A DNA stretch of 64,000 nt from Albifimbria verrucaria. Its lineage: Eukaryota > Ascomycota > Sordariomycetes > Hypocreales > Stachybotryaceae. Of this stretch, positions 12,861-24,554 are shown in pieces. A program made the translations under genes and the position numbers. The stretch spans positions 1,984,001 to 2,048,000 of the forward strand of contig JAHREC010000013.1 in the NCBI GenBank assembly GCA_020081605.1. The letters are read 5' to 3'. Positions within the stretch are counted from its first letter, which is position 1; the number at the start of each line of letters is the position of its first letter. The notes beneath the pieces are model-generated. The model had not been told where the DNA came from and did not search any database. It saw only the letters and a list, made by a program, of their open reading frames with translations.

Positions 12861-12890
12861 GGGAGGGAGGGAAAGGGAAGGGGGCGTGGG
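12861..12890 (+). other. G-quadruplex-type G-run cluster
   Basis: Six runs of at least three G occur within 30 bases (12861-63, 65-67, 69-71, 75-77, 80-84, 88-90), separated by loops of one to three bases. It lies in a gene-free region, so no target gene can be assigned. Folding is inferred from the sequence pattern only. Confidence 0.6.
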
Positions 12891-14525
12891 CTGGAAAAGG
12901 GACCCTTCCTCTCAGCAGGGGCCCCATCTGAACGATCCAGAGAATAGCCATTTGTGCATACTAATGGTGGGACAAAGTCCTACAATGACCCAGCTTTGTT
13001 CCTGATACCAGACAGGCGTATGCCGAATCATAACATATCGGTTGCTGACCTGCGACTTAGGACTTTGACCCGAGTGCGAACCTCATACCTTGTCAACGCA
13101 AGCCTTGATGCCGGTAGACCTCTGGGACGTGAGCTTACAGCGCGCGTGCATCGTCTATTGTTCGCCTCGGAGGCGGCTGGGTTGCGACATCAGTTCACCT
13201 ACGAGCGGGTGGAGCTTTGCCTAGAAGAATGTGGCTGAGATTTTGGTACGTCAATCCTTCCGAGTGTATGAGGAGCGCTGAAGCTTGCACTCCACGCGGT
13301 ACAGCAGATCCTTATTCTTCTCGTAGACTACTGCGCTCGTTGGAAACAAGGTTCGAGGTGACGACGTTTGCCAAGTCCACAAGAGCCACTTCCAGGGACA
13401 CCGGTCATGAGAATCGCCATCTCTGCTTTTTGCGCGCAAGCCTCAATGAAGTTTTTTCCTTTCTTTTTTTCCCTACCCACGCGCTCTAAGACTTGGCGAT
13501 CCCTAATCCAGGACGAAGGCCGTCTTCCTAGGCCACAGTGGGTATTGTGCGGTCGAGATCTTGGAGATGGCCACACTTTTTAAGCCAGCCACACAGATAA
13601 TATGCAGGCATGTGCAAGGATGTGCTGTTGCGACTGGATTCTCCCCACGCATGTCGCCGCCACGAGGCATTGCAGTATCCTGGTTCGACAGTGACAAGGT
13701 GAGGACGAACCGAGTCCGTGGAAGGGGAAACGGGATCTAAGGTAAGGTGAGGTGAGATGAGGTGTGGCTTTCGGTGGTGTTATACGAGTAGGAGGCGACA
13801 ATGGAAATGACCCTTCCTTCCTTCCTCCCATGGTTCCTTTCCATCCTTCGAACTCTTACTCGGTACTAAGCCAATGCCGAATTTCGCGTTCGTGACAAAG
13901 AGCAGGCACAGACAGGTCAGCGAGCGGGAAACCCGGCAAGACGCTGTTTTTCTCGTTGTTTGACTCTGCTGGGCAAGGTATCTTGCCCCGGACCCCTGTG
14001 CGCTCATCATTCTCGATCGAGTCGGGCGATCATGAACAGCGGTGCCACGATGTAATTAGCGGCAGTCTCTGACGAGCTTGTCGATGGAGGACGTTGCAAC
14101 GAGCCGCTCTGGAAGGTAGCTCGACGGACTGAAACGGCCGCGCCTCTCAATAAGACATGTACGGCACCATGGCATCGCGCGGATGCGCTGGGCACCGAAC
14201 GCCAATATTGACGTGAGGCATGGAACCAAGGTAAAGGTGTCTGCGCAGTACAGTACAGTGTACATTCGTTCGCACACCGAGATAAGCAGCCGAGGCCCAC
14301 CAGCTCACGGCGATGCGTATGTGGTGCGACGCGCTCATCGGGAAAATGTGCCCGCGAAGGGATTAATTGAATGAATGAGTAAGAGTAACCAGCTCTCAAT
14401 CTGACAAGGCTCGTTTCACATCTCGTGCAGTACACATAATTTATTACATTGGAACTATGCACATAAGGTACCTACCTATCTACCTGGATGTGAGTTTAGC
14501 CAGTAAGTACCTTAGCAGTAGGCAA

Positions 14526-14543
14526 GCAGGCAGGCAGGCAGGC
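14526..14543 (+). repeat. GCAG tetranucleotide microsatellite
   Basis: Four and a half tandem copies of GCAG sit between TACCTACC-type repeats at 14466-14484 and 14620-14636. The last of these includes the palindrome CTACCTAGGTAG at 14624-14635. Such motifs are common in intergenic DNA of filamentous ascomycetes. Confidence 0.7.
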
Positions 14544-14869
14544 AAGTTGGTAGGAATAGCGATTGAGCCTGGCTGCTAAATACCTCCGCCCATGCTCTTC
14601 TGTTCTGCCTAGGACCGACCTACCTACCTAGGTAGAGAGGTAAGATAGCCAAGCCACGCCCTGGGTGTGCAGAACTGCCGTCAGGCGCATAAGTGAGGTC
14701 AGACGTTACTTGCATTTATGGAACGAACTGCTCATCGAGAAGCAGGGCCGGAAAGGCTGGTCAGGTAGCTTGCTTGGAAGTGAGGTACCGCTGATATCCA
14801 CTCGGGTCAGGGAACCTGATCACGTCTCGCGCGGTACTTGGAAATCGCCTCCGGCTAGCCTGAGACACA

Positions 14870-16412
14870 GTGTCCCTCGACCCGCCACGCCAAGTACCTC
14901 GCTCCCTCCATCCATCGATGCGGACCTCAGATACCTCGGGTAGATTCCCTTACCTCATTACCGCATCCCTGGCTCTGGCTCCCCTTGCTCTTGCTGCCTT
15001 GGGTCTTCCACCCTCCCTCTCCCATCCTGCCACTGTTACATGCATCACTCCTCCATTCCTCATTCTCATCCTCCTGCCGTCGTTTTTTCCCTCTTGTCCT
15101 CCTCCATCCACATCTACCCACCCACACCCGTCCATCTATCCATCCATCCATTCATCCATCGTCCACCCTCGTCCTCACACTTACCTCTGCCACCGGTTCC
15201 ACACCCCTCCCACTCCCCAGGCTCCCAAGGGCCTTGCGCCATCTCAGCCGACCATCCGTCGTCATCCCCTCCCTCCATCTTCCCTGTTCATCCTGGGCGC
15301 GCAACGCACCGCACCCGCACCACGCTTCTTCGATTGCCATACCATACCAATACCCTTACTTTCCTCTGCTTTGCTTTGCCTTGTCTTGCCTTCCAACAAC
15401 GGCTTGTTGTCCCACTCATTCGAGTCATCATCCTCGTCGTCTAATACTGTAGGGCAGCCCACCTGTTCTTTACATCGGTGCGACTCCTCCTGCTGCCGCT
15501 ACAGCACTCCCTTAAGTCCCGCTGCCACCACCATCCATTACTTGCTGCTGCCATCCACATCCTCGTCCGCATCCACCACCCGCCCACTCCCGGGGCCAAG
15601 GACCCAGGCATATCGTCTACTTAGGCACTCGACCCGTACACACACACTCTTACACTCACACGCCTTCGCACTCGCTCACACACACACACACACACACTCA
15701 CACTCACACGCGCCGCTCGCGCCGCTCAAGAGCTTCGTTTCTTGTTTGACCTGCGCTCGCCAGATCCACACTTTGTCTGAGTTGCGCTCGTGTCGTCGTT
15801 CAACCTGCTTGCCACCGCTGGCGCAGACAGCGTTGCTCGCCTACCTGTCGTGCTTTGCGCCAGGCTCATCGCCGTAGCCCTCGGCGTCGCATACGCGCAG
15901 TCGCGCAGATAAAGGTAATCCCAAGTCTTTTCTTTTTGTCGCTGCTTGTCGCGCTGCCGTTTCCCGTCCCTCCCGCTCCTCTGCCTACCTGCCTGCCTCG
16001 TCTCCGGGGCTGCGCCATCAACAAAGCGGCGCGCCGTCGCCCTTGCTGCGCAAAACCCTCCTCACCACCAAGCGGCTCTTGAATATCATCGTGAGCTTGT
16101 CGCCTGGGGTTACGCTGCCCCATCTGGTTGCTTCTCAGCCTGGCCATGCCCTACTCTTCTCTCCTGGGCCTTCGCTGGGTTCGTTTATAATTCGCCGCCG
16201 CCGCGCCGCCGCCAATCGAGACACCACCCACCCCTCCAACAAGTCAACCACATGCATGAGCACTCCTGCCCTCCTGCACCTCGCCCAGCCTTGAGCCCGC
16301 CAGCCCAACTACTTCACGACACGTCGCCTTCGTTGTCGCTGTCGCGCCGTGACTGTTGTCGCCGACGCCGTCGCCGTCGCCGCGCCGCTGCCGGGTCTGA
16401 TGCTCACCCGTC
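14870..16412 (+). promoter_or_regulatory. CT-rich promoter and probable long 5' leader of RSC7
   Basis: About 1.5 kb of strongly strand-asymmetric pyrimidine-rich sequence runs up to the RSC7 start codon. It includes CATCCATC repeats near 15133-15160, a (CA)n microsatellite at 15677-15697, and CCGCCGCCG-type stretches near 16195-16215 and 16365-16390. A 335-codon open frame crosses it (14870-15877), but its product is only Pro, Ser, Thr and His low-complexity sequence with no domain, as expected of a C-rich non-coding strand. Pyrimidine-rich leaders are typical of highly regulated genes in this fungal group. Confidence 0.6.
15677..15697 (+). repeat. (CA)n dinucleotide microsatellite
   Basis: About ten tandem CA units lie within the CT-rich leader before RSC7, flanked by further CACT and CACA repeats. 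Confidence 0.85.
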
Positions 16413-18800
16413 ATGTACTCCGCACAGTCATCCGGCGCCGATGGTGCGACAATCAACCCGGCCGCCCTCAGTTCTGGTAAGTCCATTTCTGCTTCTCCCT
16501 TCCATCCTCCCAGTACCCCACCAATCCTTGCGCTTTGGCCCTCACATGCTTGCATTGCTCGCCATCGCGCGTCTGTCGCAACTCGTCGCCAAGTATGAGC
16601 TGCGCCTGTTGCCCCGTTTTTTGTAGCACCTCTTGCTCCATTTCATTTATTAGCTTTCCACGGGTGCTCCTCCCATTCTCTGGCATCTGCATGTTTCCTA
16701 CCATGACTATTAATGCTGATCTGCGTGGCTGAAGCCGACCTAGCAAACGTATCTTCGCGCGGCCTTAAGAGAACTCGATCACCCGGACCCTATAATAACC
16801 CCCGACTACCAGGTGATGAGGACGGTATGTTGTGGCAGATATTGTGTAGCCTTGCGCTACGCGACGATGCGCTGCTTTATACATGGGCTTTCGGAGAAGT
16901 GGCTTCATATCACATCACTTAATTGTGCGACCATACATGGCGCATATCCGAACGACGGGAGCGGGACTGGAGCTTGAAAACTGCGACGCGCAGCGTTATC
17001 ATAAGTGTACACCAGTCGTGGCTAACTTATTTTCATTTAGGCCGTTCCTTGCCGCAGATAAAACGACCAAGACCAATGAAATCGCGAACGTCAGGGGTGT
17101 TCCCGACGCTGCTGGCCAAGGCGCTGTCTCCACGATGCCACAAACCATCCCTCCGCCGCAGACACCGCAGTCTCAGGCCGCCTCGCTTCCGGCCCAAACT
17201 ACACCCGCTTACACGACACCGGCACCTCCCAAAAGTACACCAACGAAATCGACGCTGAAGGCTCTGCCAACTGTTAGAGACCATACAACCGACCAGCTAA
17301 ATCCTACTGGTGATGAATATCTACCTCGTGAGATAGATGAGTTTGGCGAGAAGAAGGTGATGCCAAATGGCACGCTACTCGGTAATCGGCAGTACAGATG
17401 TAGAACATTCCTGGTTCCTAACCGTGGCGACAAACTGTTCATGCTCGCAACCGAGTGTGCAAGGGTCCTGGGATACCGGGATTCGTACTTGCTGTTCAAC
17501 AAGAACCGCTCATTGTACAAGATCATTGCCAGCCAAGCCGAGAAGGACGATCTGGTTCACCAGGAAATCTTGCCTTTCTCATACCGCTCAAGACAAATCG
17601 CGATTGTCACTGCTCGTTCCATGTTCCGTCAGTTTGGCAGTCGCGTTATTGAGAACGGCCGCAGGGTCCGTGATGATTATTGGGAGACCAAAGCCCGCAA
17701 GCAGGGTTTCACAGAGGCTGATCCAGCCGGAGAGAAGCGACCTGGCGCAGCCAAAGCTAGGAGGCTGCCGAAGCGCAAAACAATGCCTTGATGAGCGGCT
17801 CCCATACAGAGATTGTCTATAGTAACAATCCGGGGCCCTATCCTGGTGCTCCTCAGCCTCACCTCGTTCAAGCAGGTATGATTGGAGGAACGCCCGGAAA
17901 CGCAACAAGAATGCCTGGATTAACAGTAGGGGCAGCAGAGCTCAGTGACAACCGCCCCGAGACTATGGTGGCATCGTGAAAGGTGGACCGCGCCAGGAAA
18001 TCACGGGCCCGGCCTACCACGACCAAACACGGCCATCACCTCTCGTCGAACTCCATTCTCAAGCGACGCATGCTGCTGAATTCAATCGTTCCGTGAACCA
18101 GCAGCGAGACATGCGAGGCGACTATCTTCATGGAATTTGGCGCCGTCCTCATGAGCAACCCGCTTCGTCCAATCTCAGCCAGCCTGTCGGTTCTAGCGAA
18201 TCTACTTTGCCAACTACTCGCGCCTCCAACTCGCCTCACACCGCCGCCACCGGTATTTCTCAGCCCGCTGTTGTAGCATCGAGCAGTCCCCAGATGTTGA
18301 TGACTGCACCGCCATATTCTCAGTCGATCAACGCCGGAAACACTCTTGGTCAAACTCCCATTAGAGGTATGAATCAATCTCCAGCTCAGCGAAACAGCAT
18401 ACCAACATCGCCTCTACCAGGCTCTACAGGTAGTATGAATCAAGGAACTCCTGGCTATAATTACCCATCCAACCAAGCAATGTGGTCGCAAAACCCTCAA
18501 ACTCCCCAGCAGCAACCGAACTATGGGAGCTATACCACACAGGCGCAGCAATCTCATCCCCGCAATCTCCTGCACCTCACCTGCGTCAACCAAGTACTGG
18601 CCAGATGCAGCCGACAAATATGCAATTCCCTGGCATGGCCGGCATGCAATATGGGACGGGCCAGAACATGTATCATGCGGAGCAAACTCCTCGTCAGTAC
18701 ATGCATCAAAGCGCCCCTAGTGGTCCTGGAGTATCCCAACCGTGGTCGGGTCAATCCCCCTCAGAACTGGTGGGCGCCCCAGCAACAGCAGCAACAGTAG
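16413..18800 (+). CDS. NPL6: Chromatin-remodelling RSC complex subunit RSC7/NPL6
   Basis: Subunit of the RSC/SWI-SNF family nucleosome remodeller. Three exons (16413-16476, 16735-16824, 17041-18800) give about 638 residues. The N-terminus MYSAQSSGADGATINPAALS is followed by a basic GLKRTRSPGP segment. The RSC7/SWP82 domain occupies roughly residues 147-290, with clear hallmarks: MPNGTLLGNRQYRCRTF, LATECARVLGYRDSYLLFNK, and SRQIAIVTARSMFRQFG. The C-terminal half is Gln, Pro, Ser and Asn-rich and ends in WWAP followed by a short poly-Gln. Frame breaks: C missing at ccc 17102-17104, G at gg 17760-17761, C at cccc 17955-17958, C at cccc 18558-18561, and a C-run change at 18756-18760 (one extra or two missing). 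It converges on DPB4 with 1.77 kb between stops. NPL6 is the yeast name; assignment rests on the domain. Confidence 0.92.
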
Positions 18801-20572
18801 TTTGTCGTTCACAACGCCTTATGAGCGGATGAACCCAATGGCGGAATAATTCCTGGCGATTTGTGGAATATACGCACGGCTTCTCAAATTCTATTCCTTA
18901 CGTACATTTCTCTTTCGAGGCTCTTTTTCCCTTCTTTGCTGTCAGCTCCTATAGTGTTCCTGGATACCCAAGCATACTCATTGGCAGGGGCTATGCGCGC
19001 CTGGGCCATTCGTCCACCGATATTGCGTGTAGCATTTGGCCAGGGCGGGATAGAGGAGTCGGGTGGATTGGCAAATTGGATTTTCTTTTCTTTTCTTTTT
19101 TCCGTTGCTTTTTAGGAAGGTGCCGGTCTCCTTGCCTGAAGAGAAGATGGCGCCAACCAGCCTGTCTGGCATGTGGAATGGCGATAGCTTTGTCATGCGA
19201 AGGGTTGCCAGTCCGCTTGTTGATCATTTCAACAAGATGCCGGACCGAGAGCGCCAGCTTGTTGTCTTACCAGTATGCTTCCAAATGTCTGCGCTGGATG
19301 TCATCAAACTGGTGTTGGCTGGGACATGGCTTCATATGTGTCCATGGTGTTGTGCGACTATACGACGTCGCTTTGAGAATATGGCATTGTCGAGTCCTGG
19401 CAAGTCCGTTCTTTCACGCAACATTGGACTCCCCAGACTGGTTCTCCAAAATAACCGCTGGCAATAAGGAGGCTCGTCTGATACCGATACCTTTCTACCA
19501 TTAGTACATTTCCGTCTCGCAACAGCAGTTGCCTAATTGTTGGTATTTGGGGAGCTATGGCTGGAAATGACATCTTCGAGTCTTCGTCGGCTGGTTCTCG
19601 TCGTTCAGTTAATGCTCTGGCTAGTTGGAAGGTCATGATGATGGTTGCGAATTGCTTTGAACTCAGGATTTAGTCGAATAGTTCTTGTTTGGAATGTCTA
19701 GGTTGTTTGTACTCAGGCCGAGGACGCTGAGAGCGTTACCATTTCTTTTTGGCCTTCTCCTTTTGTTCTCTCTTTTGTACACTTTCACCCTGCCTTGTTC
19801 CTTTTCCTCCTATTTGATAGTCGTTGACTTATCTTGATTCCTCCCTTGAGATACAACCCCTTCAGTTTGGTGTCGCTTGGATTTGATATGGTATTTTATT
19901 CATAGGAAACAAACCTTGCGACTTGTGCGTCTTCTCGTTATATGAACACACGGGGCTGTTTAACAGCCGGATTGAGACCAGGAATGAATGGGCAGTGCAT
20001 GGCTGCATATGTGGGTGTTCCATTGTCGAATTCTGTCCTTGGGGTACTTTGATTAGCCTTGGAAAGTTACTTGTTTCAATTTTATCAGCATGCCATCGAA
20101 CAAAGTCCTGTGATAATATTTTGCTGCATCGAAGAGTTGCGTAATAACGTAGTGAACTTAGACATGCGCCATTATCCTCCCTGGGGCTATGCGCTCTCAG
20201 GAGGATTCCCAAAGTCACAGCTGCGCATGAGGAGCACCATCGCATGAAAGCACTAAAGAGAAGAACAGTCGAAGACACCAGTTTTGTTGTGTTGTGAGGG
20301 TAGGCGTGTTTTTATAGTAGCAGCGGCAGGTCTGAGTAATTCAATGCCGTCTCTGCGAAACTGGAAGGCCGTCCTAGAATTCATACATTGGGTGATATGC
20401 CAATAGAAGATCTCAAGCCTGCATGGCATAGATCTGCGGACAATGTATTAGAGATAAGTTTTGACGGATGACAAGTGCTTGAAGGTTACAATTACATGGC
20501 TACTCTGGGTGATGACTTCGAGTGCTAACCTCGCAGATTCACGTAGAGAGGAGATTGTATCGCGTCTCCTTA
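18801..20572. other. Intergenic region between convergent RSC7 and DPB4
   Basis: About 1.8 kb holding the two 3' ends. A T-rich stretch at 19081-19113 is a plausible part of the RSC7 3' untranslated region. Open frames at 18863-19504 and 19063-19467 show no domain and overlap in different frames. Nothing else is recognisable. Confidence 0.5.
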
Positions 20573-21810
20573 TTAATCACTATCGTCATCGTCCACGGCC
20601 TCGTCACCGTCTAATCTATTGCGACGCTCTTCCAGCGCATCCTGCGCCTCATCTCCACTTCCTTCGCCTTCCTGCTCCTCCTCCTCCTCGTCCTCTTCGA
20701 CAACATCGTCGTCATCATCCTCTTCTTCGATCTCAGGTTCCTCCTCCGTCTCGGCATCTTCAGCATCGTCAGGACCAGGGGCCGGCGCTTCAACGCGGGC
20801 CTTCTTTGCGACACGTGGCCCGGACGCCTCTGAGGCGATGGTGGTGTCGTGAAGGGAGGCGTCGGCCATGTCTGTGTCATCACCAGGGTTGGAGGGACCG
20901 TCAGGGGCCTGCTTCGCAGCGCGGACTTTCTGGCGATACGAGGTCCGCTTCTCAGTTTGGATAGAGTTGAATACTACGAGGTGATTAGTTTTAAGGGTTT
21001 GCTGTGTTTCCGAATTTGTCGAAAACTGTAGGCTTGAGAGAAAGAGAAAGAGAGAATATGCTGAGGCACATAGAGTACGGGGAAACAGCTAAATGCATAC
21101 CTTCAAATTCTCGTTCAAGACTCTCTTTCATGAATGACATGTCAACATCGGCCAGTGCCTTGAAAACATCATCAGGGAGATAGTCTTCCTGTTTGCGTTG
21201 ATTGTGTGCTCATTGGCACTGTCGCATATCAATTAGCTACCGGCATCATGCTAATATGAGCAAGGCCTGCAATGACTTGTCATCGCCTATGAGCAAGAGA
21301 TGTGAAGTTAACTTACTGCGAGGCCAAATAATTGATGATGACAGTTGCGCTCCTATTCAAAGCCAGCATAGCATTTGCTTGAATTTGCGTGTTTGGGGGA
21401 GAGCACCCTTGGCTAATCTTGCAATGATGGATTTGGGCAGTGTCAGATCCTGAGTGATTGCCACAGCAGTTAGCTTTGATGTGATATACCAAGTGGTATT
21501 CACCATAAGTGAGGTGAGTTTGAGTGTGGCATTCAGATCCTACCTCAATGGTGACTGCATCTTTGTGCTCTTTGCTCTTTTCCTTGTCTTTCTCTTTCTC
21601 CTTTTCCTTCTCCTTCTCTTTCTCTTTCTCTTTCTCGGCCTTGTCCTGACTTACGGGCCCCTTTTGCGACTGGCTCTTAGGCTGCGCCTCTACAGGTGAT
21701 GCTGCTGGCTGGACTGCAACCTCGACTTGATCCTCCAAAGTTTCATCAGCTAGAGCAAAGCGAGCAGTAGAGACATCGCTCTTGCGCTGGTCTGACTTTC
21801 TTGGCGGCAT
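20573..21810 (-). CDS. DPB4: DNA polymerase epsilon / ISW2-type histone-fold subunit DPB4
   Basis: Histone-fold subunit that pairs with DPB3/POLE4 in DNA polymerase epsilon and with a partner in the ISW2/CHRAC remodeller. Four exons (21810-21544, 21449-21317, 21218-21101, 20973-20573) give about 306 residues. Exon 1 encodes an N-terminal extension ending in a Lys/Glu alternating run from a TTTCTC-type microsatellite. The histone fold starts near residue 90 with DLTLPKSIIARLAKGALPPN, followed by NAMLALNRSATVIINYLAS and PDDVFKALADVDMSFM. The C-terminus is a long Asp/Glu tail. Two C losses break it: coding C5 at plus-strand ggggg 21395-21399 and coding CCC at ggg 21175-21177. With both restored the exons sum to a multiple of three. 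The tail and fold together argue for DPB4 rather than an NF-Y subunit. Confidence 0.93.
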
Positions 21811-23177
21811 GGCTGTGGTAGATGGTTGTTCAGTGCGCGCAATATCCTTCTCACGACCACACGTTGAGCAATTGAAAGACACTGAGGCACACAGTACGAC
21901 TATGCGTCTGATCGGATAGAGTAGGTGATGATGCCCCACAGGAATTGAGGATCGTCGCGTGAAGATGAGGGCAGGATCGTGATAAACCCGCCTGGCTCGT
22001 AGCCTTCCCTGGGTTGGCGTTAGGGACGGGCCCAGCACCTGTACTGTTCCTGAGACGGTCCACGCCCGTAACTCAAGGCCACTATTCGAATTATCCAAGA
22101 AGCCAATGGATGTTGGGAGCGGCACAAGCCGGAAGGGTGTAAGCGAAGGGGTGTGGCGGTAAGACGATGTTCTGGCAAGGTTGACGTTTTGCGGTTGGAA
22201 GAGCCGCGTTGTTTGCAGAGGAAAGACGCGTGCCCCGCCAGTATCGCGTTAAGTGGTTGTTGTCAGGATGGGAGGGATCACGCTCGGACAGGTTTGCGTA
22301 GCGCAACTCGTAGCCTCGCTACCGGACGAACCGTCTCATTGCTTTTGAGGGATGGAAACGACTACAATTGGGTTTGGAGTCTGATTTATCATATGTTATT
22401 ACAATGCCGTTCTTTGCTTTTGTTTTTCTTCTGTTGAAACTTGCTTTGTCTTTCGTCGAAGCCGCAACCCCAGAGCACGCTACTAACACATGTCTAGCCT
22501 CCCTGACCCAGGTCTCTCAGACAGACTAAAGAAGGACAACGTTCACGACTAAAATGCGGATGAAATCCAAGAGATGCGAATTTCTCAATCTATTGAACAA
22601 GCAGGTGGCTCCCTGGAAGCCAATGGCCCAGCTCGCACCTGTCTACAGCAATGCTATATTCCGCGGGCGCCTCACGTCCCTCTTCCTTGCCCAACCGCGC
22701 TCGCTTTGCATTTGTATCGCATGCAGGCCGTGGGTCTCTCGTCTTCTCATCTCGTCATCAAGGAAAAAATATCCTGGGTATATCCATCATGAAAATCAAG
22801 GAAAGCCAAGTGGTCTCCGGTGCAATGCCGAAGCCATAAGATATGTGTAATGCCCAGGAAAGTGTAAGTAAAACAGGGCCAGAATCGAAATGAAGAGGAG
22901 TTTCAGTCACACCAAGGAAAATCGGTCAAGCTCGGGGCATAAAGCATTGGACCGGAACGTATGGTAAAGCTCTCAGTAAGCCGGAGGGAGAGACAGGATA
23001 GGCGTGTTTCACGAAGCGGCACATAGCACTTCTGCGTGGGGTCGACCCCTGCAATATGTGAAACTTGTCCATCCGCCAGGGCTCGCTGGGTGCGGGCCGA
23101 TAGTGGACCATGAACCCAGCACGTTCGAGCCGATCATCATCACAGTGGAAGCAAGAGCGTGTCGATCCTTGTTCGTT
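21811..23177. other. Upstream region of DPB4 and 3' flank of the membrane protein gene
   Basis: About 1.4 kb. It holds the DPB4 promoter at its left end. Open frames at 22153-22437 and 22554-22850 overlap others in different frames and match nothing I know. No RNA gene or repeat is apparent. Confidence 0.45.
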
Positions 23178-23966
23178 TCAGCCCAGAGCCCGTCCAATGT
23201 CAGACTTGCGGAGTATCGGACGAGGTGAAAGGCCGGAGAAGAGCACATCTTCGTCAGTCGACAGTCGCGGTGTCGGTGGGCTGGATGTCGAGTAAACCCG
23301 TTTATGTGCCGGGTGTTGAGGATGTTGTGGCGTTAATTTTCTGGTAAATGCATCGGCAGACCGTCGGGGAGAAGATTGTTGATCAGAGTTTCGGCCATGC
23401 CAGTAAGGGTCCCGGTTGGTTGAGTTCGCCCATGCACTGGGGGCACGAGCATGTCGTGGTGAATCAGGCACAGCTCTGGGAAGCCGTGATGACTGTCGCT
23501 TCACTTGTGGGATGAATGCTTCGTCGCCTTGAACTGCCTCGTCCGTCAAGCCAGGTCTCGAATTAGGCGCGCGAGCGAGAACAGCCGAAGGTGGTGCCTC
23601 CATGCTCACCCGGGTGACAAGCAGAGACATAGGCGATAGAGGGAACTGATCCTCAGAAACACGACCTCGGCTTTGGGTTGGATGCTGGTACACAATTACG
23701 CTCGGTGGTTTCTGAATGGAGCTAACTGAGTTGTTCGCAGCATGGCTAGTTCTCGTCTCAATGATCATATCCTTCTCGCCAGACCTGTCAATCTTCCACG
23801 TGGCGATCTCTTCATCGTCAATGGGAGTGACGCCTCGTCTAAGAAAGGAAGACCTTCGCTTCTTGGCAGAGCAGCAGAGTGCTAGGGCGAAGATGCAGAT
23901 GGCGAGAATGGGTATGGTCGTCGCAAGGACGACTGTGAGGATATTCGACGCACGCTTATCGGTCAT
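23178..23966 (-). CDS. Single-pass membrane protein with long cytosolic-type tail
   Basis: The only gene here that reads without a frame break: 262 residues, one exon. A single hydrophobic segment at about residues 9-32 (ILTVVLATTIPILAICIFAL onward) is followed by a Cys-Cys and a basic cluster (KKRRSSFLRR). The rest is hydrophilic and rich in Ser, Pro and Arg. The segment TPIDDEEIATWK near residue 47 looks like a conserved motif of Sordariomycete membrane proteins of unknown function. Positive-inside reasoning places the C-terminal 230 residues in the cytoplasm. No catalytic domain is visible, and no function can be assigned. An upstream exon with a longer N-terminus cannot be excluded. Confidence 0.75.
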   Translation of the reverse strand: MTDKRASNILTVVLATTIPILAICIFALALCCSAKKRRSSFLRRGVTPIDDEEIATWKIDRSGEKDMIIETRTSHAANNSVSSIQKPPSVIVYQHPTQSRGRVSEDQFPLSPMSLLVTRVSMEAPPSAVLARAPNSRPGLTDEAVQGDEAFIPQVKRQSSRLPRAVPDSPRHARAPSAWANSTNRDPYWHGRNSDQQSSPRRSADAFTRKLTPQHPQHPAHKRVYSTSSPPTPRLSTDEDVLFSGLSPRPILRKSDIGRALG

Positions 23967-24530
23967 TGTATACGTCCCATCGCTTGATATAGCAAGAGAT
24001 TGTTGTTGGCGGCTGGCTAGTAAGACCTTTTAAAGAGGCCAAGGTGCCGATGATAAGTAGGACCAGGGCGTAAATGAAACGCTGGTCAAGGTAAGGGAGA
24101 ATCGAAAGTAAACGATTGTCAGGCCCCGGCTATTGAGCAAGCAGCTTATACAAGCAGCTATAGTGAAGCCGTCGAGATTGAGATGCGGCGGGAGAGGATG
24201 AACTCTAGTACGCCTTGGTTAGTTTTACAAGACGATTGACCAAATCAAGTTCAGCAGGCAAGCCAACCCTTTGTTGAGACGCAACTCTCAAGACAAGCTG
24301 AAGATTGACTGGTAGCAAGTCGAGAGATATCGGCCAGGCAGACATGCCCTTGCAGAGGCAAGGGAAGAGGGGAGGCCAGGAAGGAGGGGAGGAGGATACG
24401 CAGATGCTATATAGAAGCAAGCATGGGAGCTTGGACGGAGAGCGTCAGCAAGGCCATGGTGAATGCTCTGGGCCCGGGATGGGATGGCTTGCTGCACTGG
24501 CACCATCAGAACAAGCTACTGGATGTCGGA

Positions 24531-24554
24531 GGGGAGGGGCAGGGAAAGGGTGGG
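24531..24554 (+). other. G-quadruplex-type G-run cluster
   Basis: Five G runs of three or four (24531-34, 36-39, 42-44, 48-50, 52-54) have loops of one to three bases. It lies about 570 bases upstream of the start of the membrane protein gene (23966, minus strand), so it could sit in that promoter. Confidence 0.6.

Larger units (their letters stand above)
7703..14869. other. Gene-free region upstream of DIS3
   Basis: About 7.2 kb in which I recognise no gene. The first 200 bases form the DIS3 promoter. Open frames are short, overlap on both strands and show no family motif. Visible structure: a purine-rich run near 7915-7940, a G-run cluster at 12861-12890, AGGTGAG-type repeats near 13741-13765, GGCA repeats near 14523-14545, and TACCTACC repeats near 14466-14484 and 14620-14636. 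No tRNA or 5S rRNA could be recognised. Because genes elsewhere in the window carry frequent indels, a short lineage-specific gene could be present here but broken into fragments. Confidence 0.5.

Noticed and set aside
14870..15877. A 335-codon open frame on the plus strand
   Set aside because: Its product is Pro/Ser/Thr/His low-complexity sequence without a domain, and other frames are open too. It is what a C-rich non-coding strand produces, just before the RSC7 start.
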